The notes beneath the pieces were generated by a model. The model was not told the DNA's origin. It made no database searches and worked only from the letters and a program-made list of their open reading frames with translations. Shown here one piece after another: positions 18,244-25,780 of a DNA stretch of 64,000 bases (position 1 is the stretch's first letter; the number at the start of each line of letters is the position of its first letter). Both the position numbers and the translations under genes were made by a program. The DNA is from Pseudomonas sp. JM0905a. Its GTDB lineage: Bacteria > Pseudomonadota > Gammaproteobacteria > Pseudomonadales > Pseudomonadaceae. The stretch spans positions 124,001 through 188,000 of the forward strand of contig NZ_JACXBU010000001.1 in the NCBI RefSeq assembly GCF_014700075.1, in the 5' to 3' direction.

Positions 18244-19221
18244 CTACTTTGGGGATTTCAGTTGGCGACCCAGTGTTTCTGATGGGAGCTCTCCAAAGAA
18301 ATCATGATAGTACTTGGAGAATCGGCCAAGGTGGCTGAACCCAGCATCCAGGGCTGCGCCTTGGATTTTTTCGGTGGGAGAGAGAAGCAGGAGCTTTCTT
18401 GCGACATTTAATCGAACATTGCGGATGTAGTTTGAAGGTGATATTCCCATTATCGACTCAAAGCTATATTGCAAAGTCCGACGGCTGACACGCAGGTGGT
18501 TGCACAGTTCAAGCACGCCCAAATCTTCGTTGTGGAAATTGTTGAAAAAGAACTCGCAACTTTTATCCACGATGTAAGCGCGCGTGCTGGGTGAGAGGGA
18601 GCTTGTCGTATGATCATTGGTTGCAAGCATTATTTCAGATATGGAGCCTATAATTTTCTGAAAGCTGTGCTGAACTTGGCTCTCACTTGAGATGCCAGAG
18701 TTTCCATCGAAAAAGTGTTCGGATGCAAAGTGTTCGAAATCAGTAACGGAACCATTCGATGGCGTTACGTAAGTTTCGAAGGGGAGGCGCGCAGATTGAA
18801 TCTTCGATTCATGCGCCATGCTGTTGAAGAAAAAATCTTTATCGATGGTGATGATGAAGCAGCGGATGGGGCTTTTAGCCACCGCGTGAATGGGTCTTCC
18901 AGAGGAGACATGGAAAGTCCCCGAGTTTACGAATCGTCCATTCAGCAGAATGTCGGTGTCAGACTGAATATTCAAAAACAGAACTTTGTCGGATGGCACA
19001 CGGCCAATCTGCTCAATTAGAGGGGTGTCAATAATTTCTTTGGTGATTCTAACTTTGTCTTGGAACGAATAGTCTAAAATGGAACCATGGAAGTGAGCCT
19101 TGCGCTCCAGTTGATGGTACCGGTTGTCAACCCAGTCGTCGAAGCCGTTGGCATGTTCACATACGTCATTCGAGATTGAAGAGCGGAAGTGATTATTCGG
19201 ATGGAGAGCAGGCTGTTGCAT
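18244..19221 (-). CDS. AraC-family transcriptional regulator
   Basis: A 325-residue regulator. The N-terminal ligand domain (about 1-210) is of the AraC-binding-like type found in catabolic activators. The C-terminal DNA-binding domain (about 220-320) has two helix-turn-helix motifs: LGVLELCNHLRVSRRTLQYSF and KIQGAALDAGFSHLGRFSKYYHDFFGELPSE. It lies between the TorF porin and the cupin/SDR operon, all leftward, and is the obvious candidate activator of these genes. Its base composition is noticeably more AT-rich than the flanking genes, suggesting separate acquisition. Confidence 0.9.
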   Translation of the reverse strand: MQQPALHPNNHFRSSISNDVCEHANGFDDWVDNRYHQLERKAHFHGSILDYSFQDKVRITKEIIDTPLIEQIGRVPSDKVLFLNIQSDTDILLNGRFVNSGTFHVSSGRPIHAVAKSPIRCFIITIDKDFFFNSMAHESKIQSARLPFETYVTPSNGSVTDFEHFASEHFFDGNSGISSESQVQHSFQKIIGSISEIMLATNDHTTSSLSPSTRAYIVDKSCEFFFNNFHNEDLGVLELCNHLRVSRRTLQYSFESIMGISPSNYIRNVRLNVARKLLLLSPTEKIQGAALDAGFSHLGRFSKYYHDFFGELPSETLGRQLKSPK

Positions 19222-19542
19222 GGAGGTGTCCAGCGCAAAGGTAACATCATTTCTATTTAAAGCAATAAATGTGCCGCTGTGCTCATTCCGCCTGAAAGGT
19301 TATAGATGGTCGATTTTGATATAAGGGCGGTTATTTTAATGCTGCTTTTTGTTTTTTTATAACAATGATGGCGACATCTGCCTCGATGTCCCTCAGGAAA
19401 GAGACTTTATCTGACTTTGGTTCGCACTAAAACGATCTTGAAGGCTTCAAGTAGGTGCGCGATTTTGTGATGGGAGGTAGGTGGGTAACGCCTATCTTTA
19501 GAGGGTTCCCGTAACGTTACCTTGGGTGACGTAGCGAGCAAA
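19222..19542. promoter_or_regulatory. AraC promoter region with a 10-bp palindrome
   Basis: An AT-rich gap upstream of the AraC gene with T-rich runs around 19347-19360 and a perfect palindrome GTAACGTTAC at 19511-19520. No gene is visible. The palindrome could be an operator, but there is no second copy to support this. Confidence 0.3.
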
Positions 19543-19566
19543 TAAAAAACGGCGCTAAAAGCGCCG
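19543..19566 (-). terminator. Rho-independent terminator of the cupin/SDR operon
   Basis: On the minus strand the stem CGGCGCT / AGCGCCG with a 3-nt loop is followed by TTTTTTATTT, directly after the stop codon of the leftward SDR gene at 19574. Confidence 0.92.
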
Positions 19567-19573
19567 CTAATTT

Positions 19574-20344
19574 CTATTCAAAATGTCCGGCTGTTACGCC
19601 GCCATCAATGGAATAAATAATCCCATTGGTGTATGCCGCGTCTTCGGAACAGAGGTGAAAGATAACCTTTCCTACTTCTTGGGGATCTGCAAAACGACCA
19701 AGAGGAACCTCTTTCATATAGGACTTCTTCTCTGCCTCAGGATTTTCAGCTTCTGCAAAGAGTTGATCCATCATCTTCGTCCGCACAAAACCAGGGCATA
19801 CGGCATTCGCACGAATACCCAGAGCGCCATAATCGAGAGCTAAGCACCGAACCAGCCCGATGACACCGTGCTTCGATGCGCAGTAGGCGGCGTAACCAGA
19901 TGCACCGCGTACCCCAGCGTCGGAACTTACAGCGACAAACGCACCGGCATTTTGCTCGACGAAGGTTTTCATTGCGTATTTCGAGAGCAGGTACGTACCA
20001 GTGAGGTTCACGGCAATCTGGAAATCCCAGTCTTTGCGAGGAGCCTCATGCACCTTGCCTGTCCGCGCGACACCTGCACAGGAGACGGCCGCCGACACGG
20101 TGCCGAATTTCTGCTTGGCCTCGACGAAGAGTTCCTCGATCTGCGACTCCTGGGTGACATCGGTAACCAGTGAGTCGAAATGGCCACCGTTGGATTGGAT
20201 CAGTGCGGCGGTTTCCTCGAGCCCTTTCGGATCAAGGTCGCACCCGAGTACTGCGTAGCCTCGTTGTGCAAATACCAACGCTGTGGCTTGGCCAATTCCA
20301 GACGCAGCGCCCGTCACTACCGCCGAGAGTTTAGGTTGGAGCAT
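19574..20344 (-). CDS. SDR-family oxidoreductase
   Basis: A 256-residue classical short-chain dehydrogenase/reductase. Seen: the cofactor motif TGAASGIGQA near the N terminus, CAGVARTG, the catalytic Ser region VSSDAGVRG and YAAYCASKHG with the Tyr-x-x-x-Lys pair, and VCPGFVRTKM. An Asp after strand 2 (GCDLDPKG) points to NAD(H) preference. The ATG at 20344 has AGGTGA five bases upstream; the in-frame ATG at 20365 overlaps the stop of the preceding SDR and is possible. It is the last gene of a leftward cupin-PfpI-SDR-SDR operon. The substrate is unknown. Confidence 0.88.
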   Translation of the reverse strand: MLQPKLSAVVTGAASGIGQATALVFAQRGYAVLGCDLDPKGLEETAALIQSNGGHFDSLVTDVTQESQIEELFVEAKQKFGTVSAAVSCAGVARTGKVHEAPRKDWDFQIAVNLTGTYLLSKYAMKTFVEQNAGAFVAVSSDAGVRGASGYAAYCASKHGVIGLVRCLALDYGALGIRANAVCPGFVRTKMMDQLFAEAENPEAEKKSYMKEVPLGRFADPQEVGKVIFHLCSEDAAYTNGIIYSIDGGVTAGHFE

Positions 20345-20361
20345 GGGATCACCTGCCAATG

Positions 20362-21105
20362 TCATTGTGCGAGGAAGCCGCCGTCTATTACGAACTCAGC
20401 GCCGGTGGCGAACTTGGATTCGTCGGAGGCCAGGAACAGGGCCATGTTGGCGATATCGACAGGTTCGCCCAGGAAGCCGATCGGGTGCAGCTTCGTGAGG
20501 TGGGCGAGTTCCTCGGGATCGTCTCCCACCATCGGGGTTTTGATGTAGCCCGGATGGATGCTGTTGACGCGGACTTTGTAGCCGGAGCGCCCGGCATGCA
20601 GAGCAGCCGACTTCGTAAGGTTCCGCACGGCGCCTTTTCCGGCACTGTACGCCGCGTAGCCAGGGTGGCCCACGATGCCCTCAATGGAGGACAGGTTGAT
20701 GATGGAGCCGCCTTCTGCTCGCAGAGCTTTCATCCCGTGCTTAGTGCCCAGGAACACGCCATTGAGGTTGACGCTGAGTTCCTTTGTCCAGTCATCGAAG
20801 CTCATGTCTTCGACGGTACCGGAAATGGCGATCCCTGCGTTGTTCATCACCACATCGACCTTACCGAAGCGGCTCTTGGCCTTCACAAAGAGGTCGATCC
20901 AGTCGTCCTCCTTTCGAACATCGAGGCGTACGAACAGCGCTTCGCAACCAAACTGAGCCAGCTTCTGGAGCAGTATTTCCGACTTGGCCTCGTCGATGTC
21001 ACCCAGAACAAGACGCGCGCCTTCCTGGGCAAATCGAATGGCAGTAGCTTCGCCAATGCCCGAACACGCGCCGGAAATTACGGCGACTTTAGCTTGCAGT
21101 CGCAT
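20362..21105 (-). CDS. SDR-family oxidoreductase
   Basis: A 247-residue classical SDR. Seen: the cofactor loop SGACSGIGEA, the Asp in LGDIDEAK suggesting NAD(H), MNNAGIA, the catalytic Ser in NLSSIEG and YAAYSAGKG with Tyr-x-x-x-Lys, then HPGYIKTPM. The ATG at 21105 follows GAGGAGA; the frame also reaches 21126, overlapping the PfpI-like gene's stop. Two different SDRs next to each other suggest successive or stereochemically opposite steps on one substrate, for example epimerising an alcohol through a ketone. Confidence 0.88.
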   Translation of the reverse strand: MRLQAKVAVISGACSGIGEATAIRFAQEGARLVLGDIDEAKSEILLQKLAQFGCEALFVRLDVRKEDDWIDLFVKAKSRFGKVDVVMNNAGIAISGTVEDMSFDDWTKELSVNLNGVFLGTKHGMKALRAEGGSIINLSSIEGIVGHPGYAAYSAGKGAVRNLTKSAALHAGRSGYKVRVNSIHPGYIKTPMVGDDPEELAHLTKLHPIGFLGEPVDIANMALFLASDESKFATGAEFVIDGGFLAQ

Positions 21106-21122
21106 ATTGATCTCCTCTCGCC

Positions 21123-21800
21123 TCAACGGATCAGGCCGATGATCTTCTCGGCAACTGCCGAGGAGGACGCGGGATTCTGTCCGGTGATGACCAGGCCGTC
21201 TTGAACGGAATGATCAGCCCAATCGGCTGCTTTGCTGTAGCTAGCCCCAAGCTTCTTCAACTCGGTTTCCACCAGGTAGGGAACGTGATTCTCCATCGCG
21301 ACGGCTGCTTCTTCGCTGTCGCTGAATGCAGTTACTTTCAGACCTTCCACCAAGGGAGTACCGTCTGATTTCTTCACATCTAGGAGAGCACAGCCGGCGT
21401 GGCAAATGGTGGCCACGGGCTTGTTCTGACTCAGCAGAGCGCTGATGAGGGCAATTGAGTTGGAGTCAGTTCGAAGATCCCACAGTGGGCCGTGGCCGCC
21501 GGGATAGACAACTGCGGAAACCTTCTCGCTGTCGACATCCGACAGTTTCACGGTGCGTTCTAAGGCATCCTGCAGTTGCTTGTCGTCTGCAAAGCGAGCG
21601 TACGTTTCGCTGTCTTTGATCGCCTCCACCGAAGCCGGATCAATCGGCGCCTTTCCACCTTTCGGAGAGGACAGCACGATGGGTAGCCCGGCGTCGATGA
21701 ACTTGAAATAAGGGACAAGGAACTCTTCTAGCCACAGGCCAGTTTTACGTCCGGTGTCGCCCAGAATGTCGTGCGAAGTCAGAACAAACAGTACGCTCAT
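21123..21800 (-). CDS. DJ-1/PfpI-family class I amidotransferase-like protein
   Basis: A 225-residue protein of the DJ-1/PfpI superfamily. The nucleophile elbow is ATICHAGCALL (Cys133-His134), and the preceding glycine-rich VVYPGGHGPLWDL forms the oxyanion region. Relatives include Hsp31-like glyoxalases/deglycases and isonitrile hydratases. In this operon it could detoxify a reactive dicarbonyl or act directly on a pathway intermediate. The start is directly after the cupin gene (62-bp gap) in the same leftward transcript. Confidence 0.85.
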   Translation of the reverse strand: MSVLFVLTSHDILGDTGRKTGLWLEEFLVPYFKFIDAGLPIVLSSPKGGKAPIDPASVEAIKDSETYARFADDKQLQDALERTVKLSDVDSEKVSAVVYPGGHGPLWDLRTDSNSIALISALLSQNKPVATICHAGCALLDVKKSDGTPLVEGLKVTAFSDSEEAAVAMENHVPYLVETELKKLGASYSKAADWADHSVQDGLVITGQNPASSSAVAEKIIGLIR

Positions 21801-21862
21801 TTTTCACCTTTCCAGAATTGCGTGATTGATCTTCTACTGCTTTAGCGTCAGTGCTCAGCAGA

Positions 21863-22306
21863 TCAATTGATCTGCTTGTTCCACAACTCTTCGGCATCAG
21901 ACCAGGTTTGGTTCACCTGGCGACCATCCGGCAGGATCCAGGTCAAGGGGCCGACCATTTGCAGGATGAAGGTGGTGTCGGCCAGCATCTTGGTTTCGTC
22001 GTGCTCGGCGCCGGTGGCCTCGTACAGGAAGCCATCCTTAATGCACAGCGCGCCGCCATTCTCGGGGCCGCCACGCAGTTCCAGGATCCCGTCGAAGACA
22101 TAGCCTTCTGCTGGGCCGTGATGGATGTGGGGGGCGAGGATCGATCCGCTGGGGCAGTAGAAAAGCACAGTCCAGATGCCGAACTCGGGAGACACGTGGA
22201 GCAGCTTCCATTTCACGCCGCCGCTGTGGAAATCGGAAGGGAAGTCCTGCCACTGGACTTCGTTGACTTGGACGTAGGCGTCTTGGGGTTTTTGTACTTG
22301 CATCAT
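21863..22306 (-). CDS. Cupin-fold protein, dihydroxyacetophenone-dioxygenase-like
   Basis: A 147-residue single-domain cupin. The metal site is visible as APHIHHGPAEGYVFDG (two His and a Glu) with a later AEHDET His. The sequence style resembles ChrR-like cupins and 2,4'-dihydroxyacetophenone dioxygenase, a C-C bond cleaving iron enzyme. It is the first gene of the cupin-PfpI-SDR-SDR operon, so oxygenolytic cleavage of a hydroxy-ketone is one possibility. Identity at the activity level is an inference. No signal peptide. Confidence 0.75.
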   Translation of the reverse strand: MMQVQKPQDAYVQVNEVQWQDFPSDFHSGGVKWKLLHVSPEFGIWTVLFYCPSGSILAPHIHHGPAEGYVFDGILELRGGPENGGALCIKDGFLYEATGAEHDETKMLADTTFILQMVGPLTWILPDGRQVNQTWSDAEELWNKQIN

Positions 22307-22461
22307 CAGGCCTCGTTGTCGGTTCAGAACAGATTCTGACGATTCGAAACTATCACCCGTGCCGAGCGCCCCCTATCCGGAATTGGCAATGCGCTCGGAG
22401 CGGCAGAATTGAAGGTCACAAGCCCTTGCTTCAACGGGATTGGCGCCGTTTGGTGTGCGGC

Positions 22462-23526
22462 TTAGAGACCTTGAAGCTTGATCCAGGCGTCTCGAAGCGC
22501 GGTGGATTGCTCGTCGCTGAGCTGATCCAGGAAATACAGCCGGCGACGGTCATCCTTGGAAATGGGCGCCGATTGACTCCACCCAGCGGAGCGCAGCGTC
22601 GCCTCCTTGAGAGCCGGCATGAACTTCGTTGTGGCCTGGTTGCGTAAGGCATTGCCCGGCTCAAGCATGAAGTCGATGAACTTGAGCGCCAATTCCGGTG
22701 AGTCGGCGTTGCTCGGTATGGCCATGCTGTCTATGAAGAGAATCGAACCCTCATCTGGAATCGAGTAGCGGATCTGCGGTGCGTTGTTCGCCTCACGGGC
22801 AAAGCCATCCCACGTCATTACCACGCAGCTGGTGCCTTTCTGCATTGCCTTTATGGCGAGTTCGACGTTCTTGTCCCCCATCCGAACGCCAGGCTTCAGC
22901 ACCTTGTTGACCTCGGTAGTGATGCTGCGCGGGCTGGCAGAGCCAAGCCGGCGCCCCATGTAGTTAAAGCGAACGGACATCACTTCATTCTGGGCATCTG
23001 CCATAACGATGCCGCAGGAGGCCAATCTGTCGACATAGTGTTCATCGAAGATCAAAGCCCAACTGTTGGGAGTCGCTCCGCCGAGGAGTTGGTCGGTTCG
23101 GCCTTGATTGATGACCAAGCCGAAGGTTCCCCAGGTGTAGGGCACCACGTACTTGTTTGCGTTGCTGAGAGCGCTAAGCGAAGCCATGAGTTGGCCGTCT
23201 ATGTGCGACGAATTCTTCAGCTTCTCGAAGGCAACCTGCTGCAGCGCGCCCTTTTGGATAAGCCGTCGAAGCTGAAAATCGGATGGCATGACCAGGTCGT
23301 AATGCGTGCGGGATGCCAGTGCCGACTCAAGCTCCGCAGCTGTGTCGAACGTGCTGTAGTCAATGCCGACTCCGTATTGGGACTCGAAGTCTTTTAGTAG
23401 GGTCGGGTCTATGTAGTGATCCCAGTTGAGGATGCGCAATGTAGGTTGCGCTGCAGACCCGGCTGGGCTGGCAAGGACGAGGAGTACGAGAATCAGAAGG
23501 CTGGTGATGGTTTTCTTGTTGTTCAA
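22462..23526 (-). CDS. Orphan periplasmic binding protein, PotD/PotF type
   Basis: A 354-residue extracellular solute-binding protein. The Sec signal (TSLLILVLLVLASPAGSAA) is followed by LRILNWDHYIDPTLLKDFE, the typical start of spermidine/putrescine-binding proteins, then YDLVMPSDF, VPYTWGTFGLVIN and a WDG motif. No permease or ATPase gene accompanies it, so it either feeds a transporter encoded elsewhere or presents ligand to a sensor. The hairpin at 23585-23619 separates it from the upstream operon, so it is transcribed on its own. A polyamine-like amine ligand is plausible from the family. Confidence 0.85.
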   Translation of the reverse strand: MNNKKTITSLLILVLLVLASPAGSAAQPTLRILNWDHYIDPTLLKDFESQYGVGIDYSTFDTAAELESALASRTHYDLVMPSDFQLRRLIQKGALQQVAFEKLKNSSHIDGQLMASLSALSNANKYVVPYTWGTFGLVINQGRTDQLLGGATPNSWALIFDEHYVDRLASCGIVMADAQNEVMSVRFNYMGRRLGSASPRSITTEVNKVLKPGVRMGDKNVELAIKAMQKGTSCVVMTWDGFAREANNAPQIRYSIPDEGSILFIDSMAIPSNADSPELALKFIDFMLEPGNALRNQATTKFMPALKEATLRSAGWSQSAPISKDDRRRLYFLDQLSDEQSTALRDAWIKLQGL

Positions 23527-23584
23527 TTGCTCAACCTCTTGGGGTGTCCGGGGTTAGGCGTCAGCTAGTACGTTCCTTCTTCTC

Positions 23585-23619
23585 AAAAAAGGCCGGCAGA
23601 ACTGCTGTTACTGCCGGCC
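23585..23619 (-). terminator. Rho-independent terminator after the PhyH-hydrolase operon
   Basis: On the minus strand the 9-bp stem GGCCGGCAG / CTGCCGGCC with an 11-nt loop is followed by TTTTTT, 23 bases past the hydrolase stop. Confidence 0.92.
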
Positions 23620-23641
23620 TGAGGGTGAAGCACGAAGACGG

Positions 23642-24535
23642 TTAGAGATGCTTCTTGAACCAGTCGATTGCCAGTTTGGAGGAGGTCTCAAAACCACTCA
23701 GGTAGGGATCGAAATGCCCGCCACCTAGCAGTTCCAGCTGCTTGGGCTGGAGGGCTTTCTCATACGCTTTGAGTGCCAAATCGGTAACCGTTAGGTTGTC
23801 GTGCTTGGCGACCAGCATGAGCAGCGGCGTCGGGCTGATACGATCGATCACTTCCCCTGGCTCATACTCGTTCAGCATCTCAATGCTTTTGAGCGTCACT
23901 TCGTTTCGCCAGGAAGGTGCGCGTTGGAGATGGCTTCCCATGAAGAAGTCATAAGAGTCTTGGCCGGGAAGGGCGCAATCGCTATGCGGATCTTCATTGA
24001 CGACCTCAATCATCTCAGGGTTGGCCCCGAGATAGCGTGCCGCTCGATCAGCCTGGAATGCCTCGAACAGGCCTGGCAGGAGGTCGGGGCGGATGGCCAG
24101 ACGAAGATCCATCGAGCCGCTGATGTCCGGCACCTGCGCGACTACGCACTGCACGCGGCGATCGAAGGCGCCGACCTGCAGCACGTGGCCGCCGCTGTAA
24201 CTCGAACCCCAAACGCCAATGCGTTTTGGGTCGATCGACGACAGGGTCGATGCGAAGGAAATGGCATCCCGGTAGTCGCGAACTTGCAGCACTGGATCCA
24301 CTTCCTGGCGGGGCATGCCTTCACTGGCGCCGAAGTTTCGGTTGTCGTAGATCAGCGCTGCGAGGCCGGCTTTGGCGAAAGCCTCACCATACTTGTCGAG
24401 GTACTGCTCTTTCACCGCAGTGAAGCCATGGGCCATGACAATAGCAGGATATGGGCCGTGTGCGTCCTCTGGCAGGTACAGCCAGCCAGACAGCTTCACG
24501 CCATCCTGTGTGTTGAAGTGGATATCAGTTCTCAT
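23642..24535 (-). CDS. Alpha/beta hydrolase, dienelactone-hydrolase-like
   Basis: A 297-residue alpha/beta-hydrolase. Seen: VMAHGFTAVKEQYLD (oxyanion region), YDNRNFGASEG, the nucleophile elbow GVWGSSYSGG (Ser112 most likely), LLMLVAKHDNLT (acid Asp) and a late GGGHFDPY (His). The family (YcjY/DLH-like) hydrolyses esters, lactones or amides. It lies 24 bp after the PhyH gene and ends at a strong terminator, so the two form one transcript. It might open an ester or lactone formed after hydroxylation by the PhyH protein; this is inference only. Confidence 0.85.
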   Translation of the reverse strand: MRTDIHFNTQDGVKLSGWLYLPEDAHGPYPAIVMAHGFTAVKEQYLDKYGEAFAKAGLAALIYDNRNFGASEGMPRQEVDPVLQVRDYRDAISFASTLSSIDPKRIGVWGSSYSGGHVLQVGAFDRRVQCVVAQVPDISGSMDLRLAIRPDLLPGLFEAFQADRAARYLGANPEMIEVVNEDPHSDCALPGQDSYDFFMGSHLQRAPSWRNEVTLKSIEMLNEYEPGEVIDRISPTPLLMLVAKHDNLTVTDLALKAYEKALQPKQLELLGGGHFDPYLSGFETSSKLAIDWFKKHL

Positions 24536-24559
24536 GGGGAATGGACTCGTCGCAGGTGA

Positions 24560-25432
24560 CTACAGGATGTCTTCGGCTTTGGTGTTCAGCATGTCCGAAG
24601 ACACCAAATAGTTCGGGTCGCGCATTTCGATCCAACCGCAGAACGGCGGGTTGGTTCCCCAGCCCAGCAGGCGCTGAACGCGCTCGGGGAATTGGCGAAC
24701 GCGCTCACGTGGCACTGCGATGTACTGGTTCTCTTCCTGGCGCAGGTAGCCCAGCACGAGCGTCGTCGCGATAGCCGTGCGGGGGCTGTTCTGGGTGACG
24801 TTCTGTCCGCCACCGTGGTAAGTCGAGCCGAGGTAGATCAGGCCGTCGCCGGGATTCATTTCCGCTGGCACGGACTCTTCGTAACGCGGTGCTCGATCGT
24901 CGTCCCATTTATGGCTGCCAGGGATCACACGGGTCGCGCCATTCGCTTCGGTGTATTCGCTCAATGCGTACAGAATCTGTACTTGGCTATCCGGCCCTGG
25001 ATGGCGGCGGTGGTGAGCAATGTCATCGCGATGCAGTGGCTGCAGTCCTTGTCCCGGCATGATCATGATTGCCTGGGTCAGCGACATTTGCAGGACGGGA
25101 GTCGCCTCGTACTGTTCCTCGTTCAACCAATACTTGAACGGTTTGCAGAGCCACTTTTCGGCGGCCCCATAAAACTGCGGCTGGGTGATCAGCTCCTGCA
25201 TGTGAAGCGAACGGTTAAAGAGTCCAGATAGGCGGCGGGTTTGATTGCCAACAAAGAAACCTTCACCGTTCGGTGTCATGTCGAACTCTCTGCGCAGGTC
25301 AACCCAGAGCCCATCAATAGTCGGTTTCTTCAGCATGTTTTGGACGATGCAGCCGCCGTCGCGTTCGAAACATTCGAGAATGTCGTCAATGGATGCGCTG
25401 CTTGGGAGTGTCGTCAGGGACTTCTTTGACAT
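24560..25432 (-). CDS. Phytanoyl-CoA dioxygenase (PhyH) family protein
   Basis: A 290-residue Fe(II)/2-oxoglutarate-dependent oxygenase. Seen: the His-x-Asp pair in LQPLHRDDIAHHRR, VIPGSHKWDDDRAP after it, the distal His in STYHGGGQN and the 2-oxoglutarate-binding Arg in NSPRTAIATTL. These enzymes hydroxylate unactivated carbons of small molecules (for example ectoine or alkaloids) as often as phytanoyl-CoA. It is first in a two-gene operon with the alpha/beta hydrolase, divergent from putA. The substrate is unknown. Confidence 0.88.
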   Translation of the reverse strand: MSKKSLTTLPSSASIDDILECFERDGGCIVQNMLKKPTIDGLWVDLRREFDMTPNGEGFFVGNQTRRLSGLFNRSLHMQELITQPQFYGAAEKWLCKPFKYWLNEEQYEATPVLQMSLTQAIMIMPGQGLQPLHRDDIAHHRRHPGPDSQVQILYALSEYTEANGATRVIPGSHKWDDDRAPRYEESVPAEMNPGDGLIYLGSTYHGGGQNVTQNSPRTAIATTLVLGYLRQEENQYIAVPRERVRQFPERVQRLLGWGTNPPFCGWIEMRDPNYLVSSDMLNTKAEDIL

Positions 25433-25780
25433 GGGGCGTTACCGATTAAAAAGAAACAACGCCCCTTTTATACAAGTGTGGGCTAAAAGCCTTTAGCCAC
25501 AATCGGCAATCACGCCGCCGTGCATGCTTTCTCGGTCGCCCAAGCAATGTGTGACCTCTCTAGGGCAGCGTTTCAGTGATCGTGATCGTGCCATATCTGC
25601 TCCCGAGCTCTCTGGTATTTGCGTGTTTTTCACCAGTCAAGGCGTGGTTGCCGATTCTGGATACCCCCCTAAGGTCTTTCAGGGGTAGCTTCAACATCAA
25701 GTAACTCTCTGCAGTTCGCCAGTATTTAATCAGTTTTATGATTAATAAGGTTGGTGGGCTGGTGTTGGCTCGCAAGAACT
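25433..25780. promoter_or_regulatory. Divergent PhyH/putA control region with inverted repeat
   Basis: A 348-bp region without a gene between two divergent operons. A perfect inverted repeat TTAATCA-N6-TGATTAA lies at 25726-25745, 35 bp before the putA start. A hairpin-forming ACCCC/GGGGT pair is near 25663-25686. The first is a candidate operator for PutA itself or for another regulator. Confidence 0.45.
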
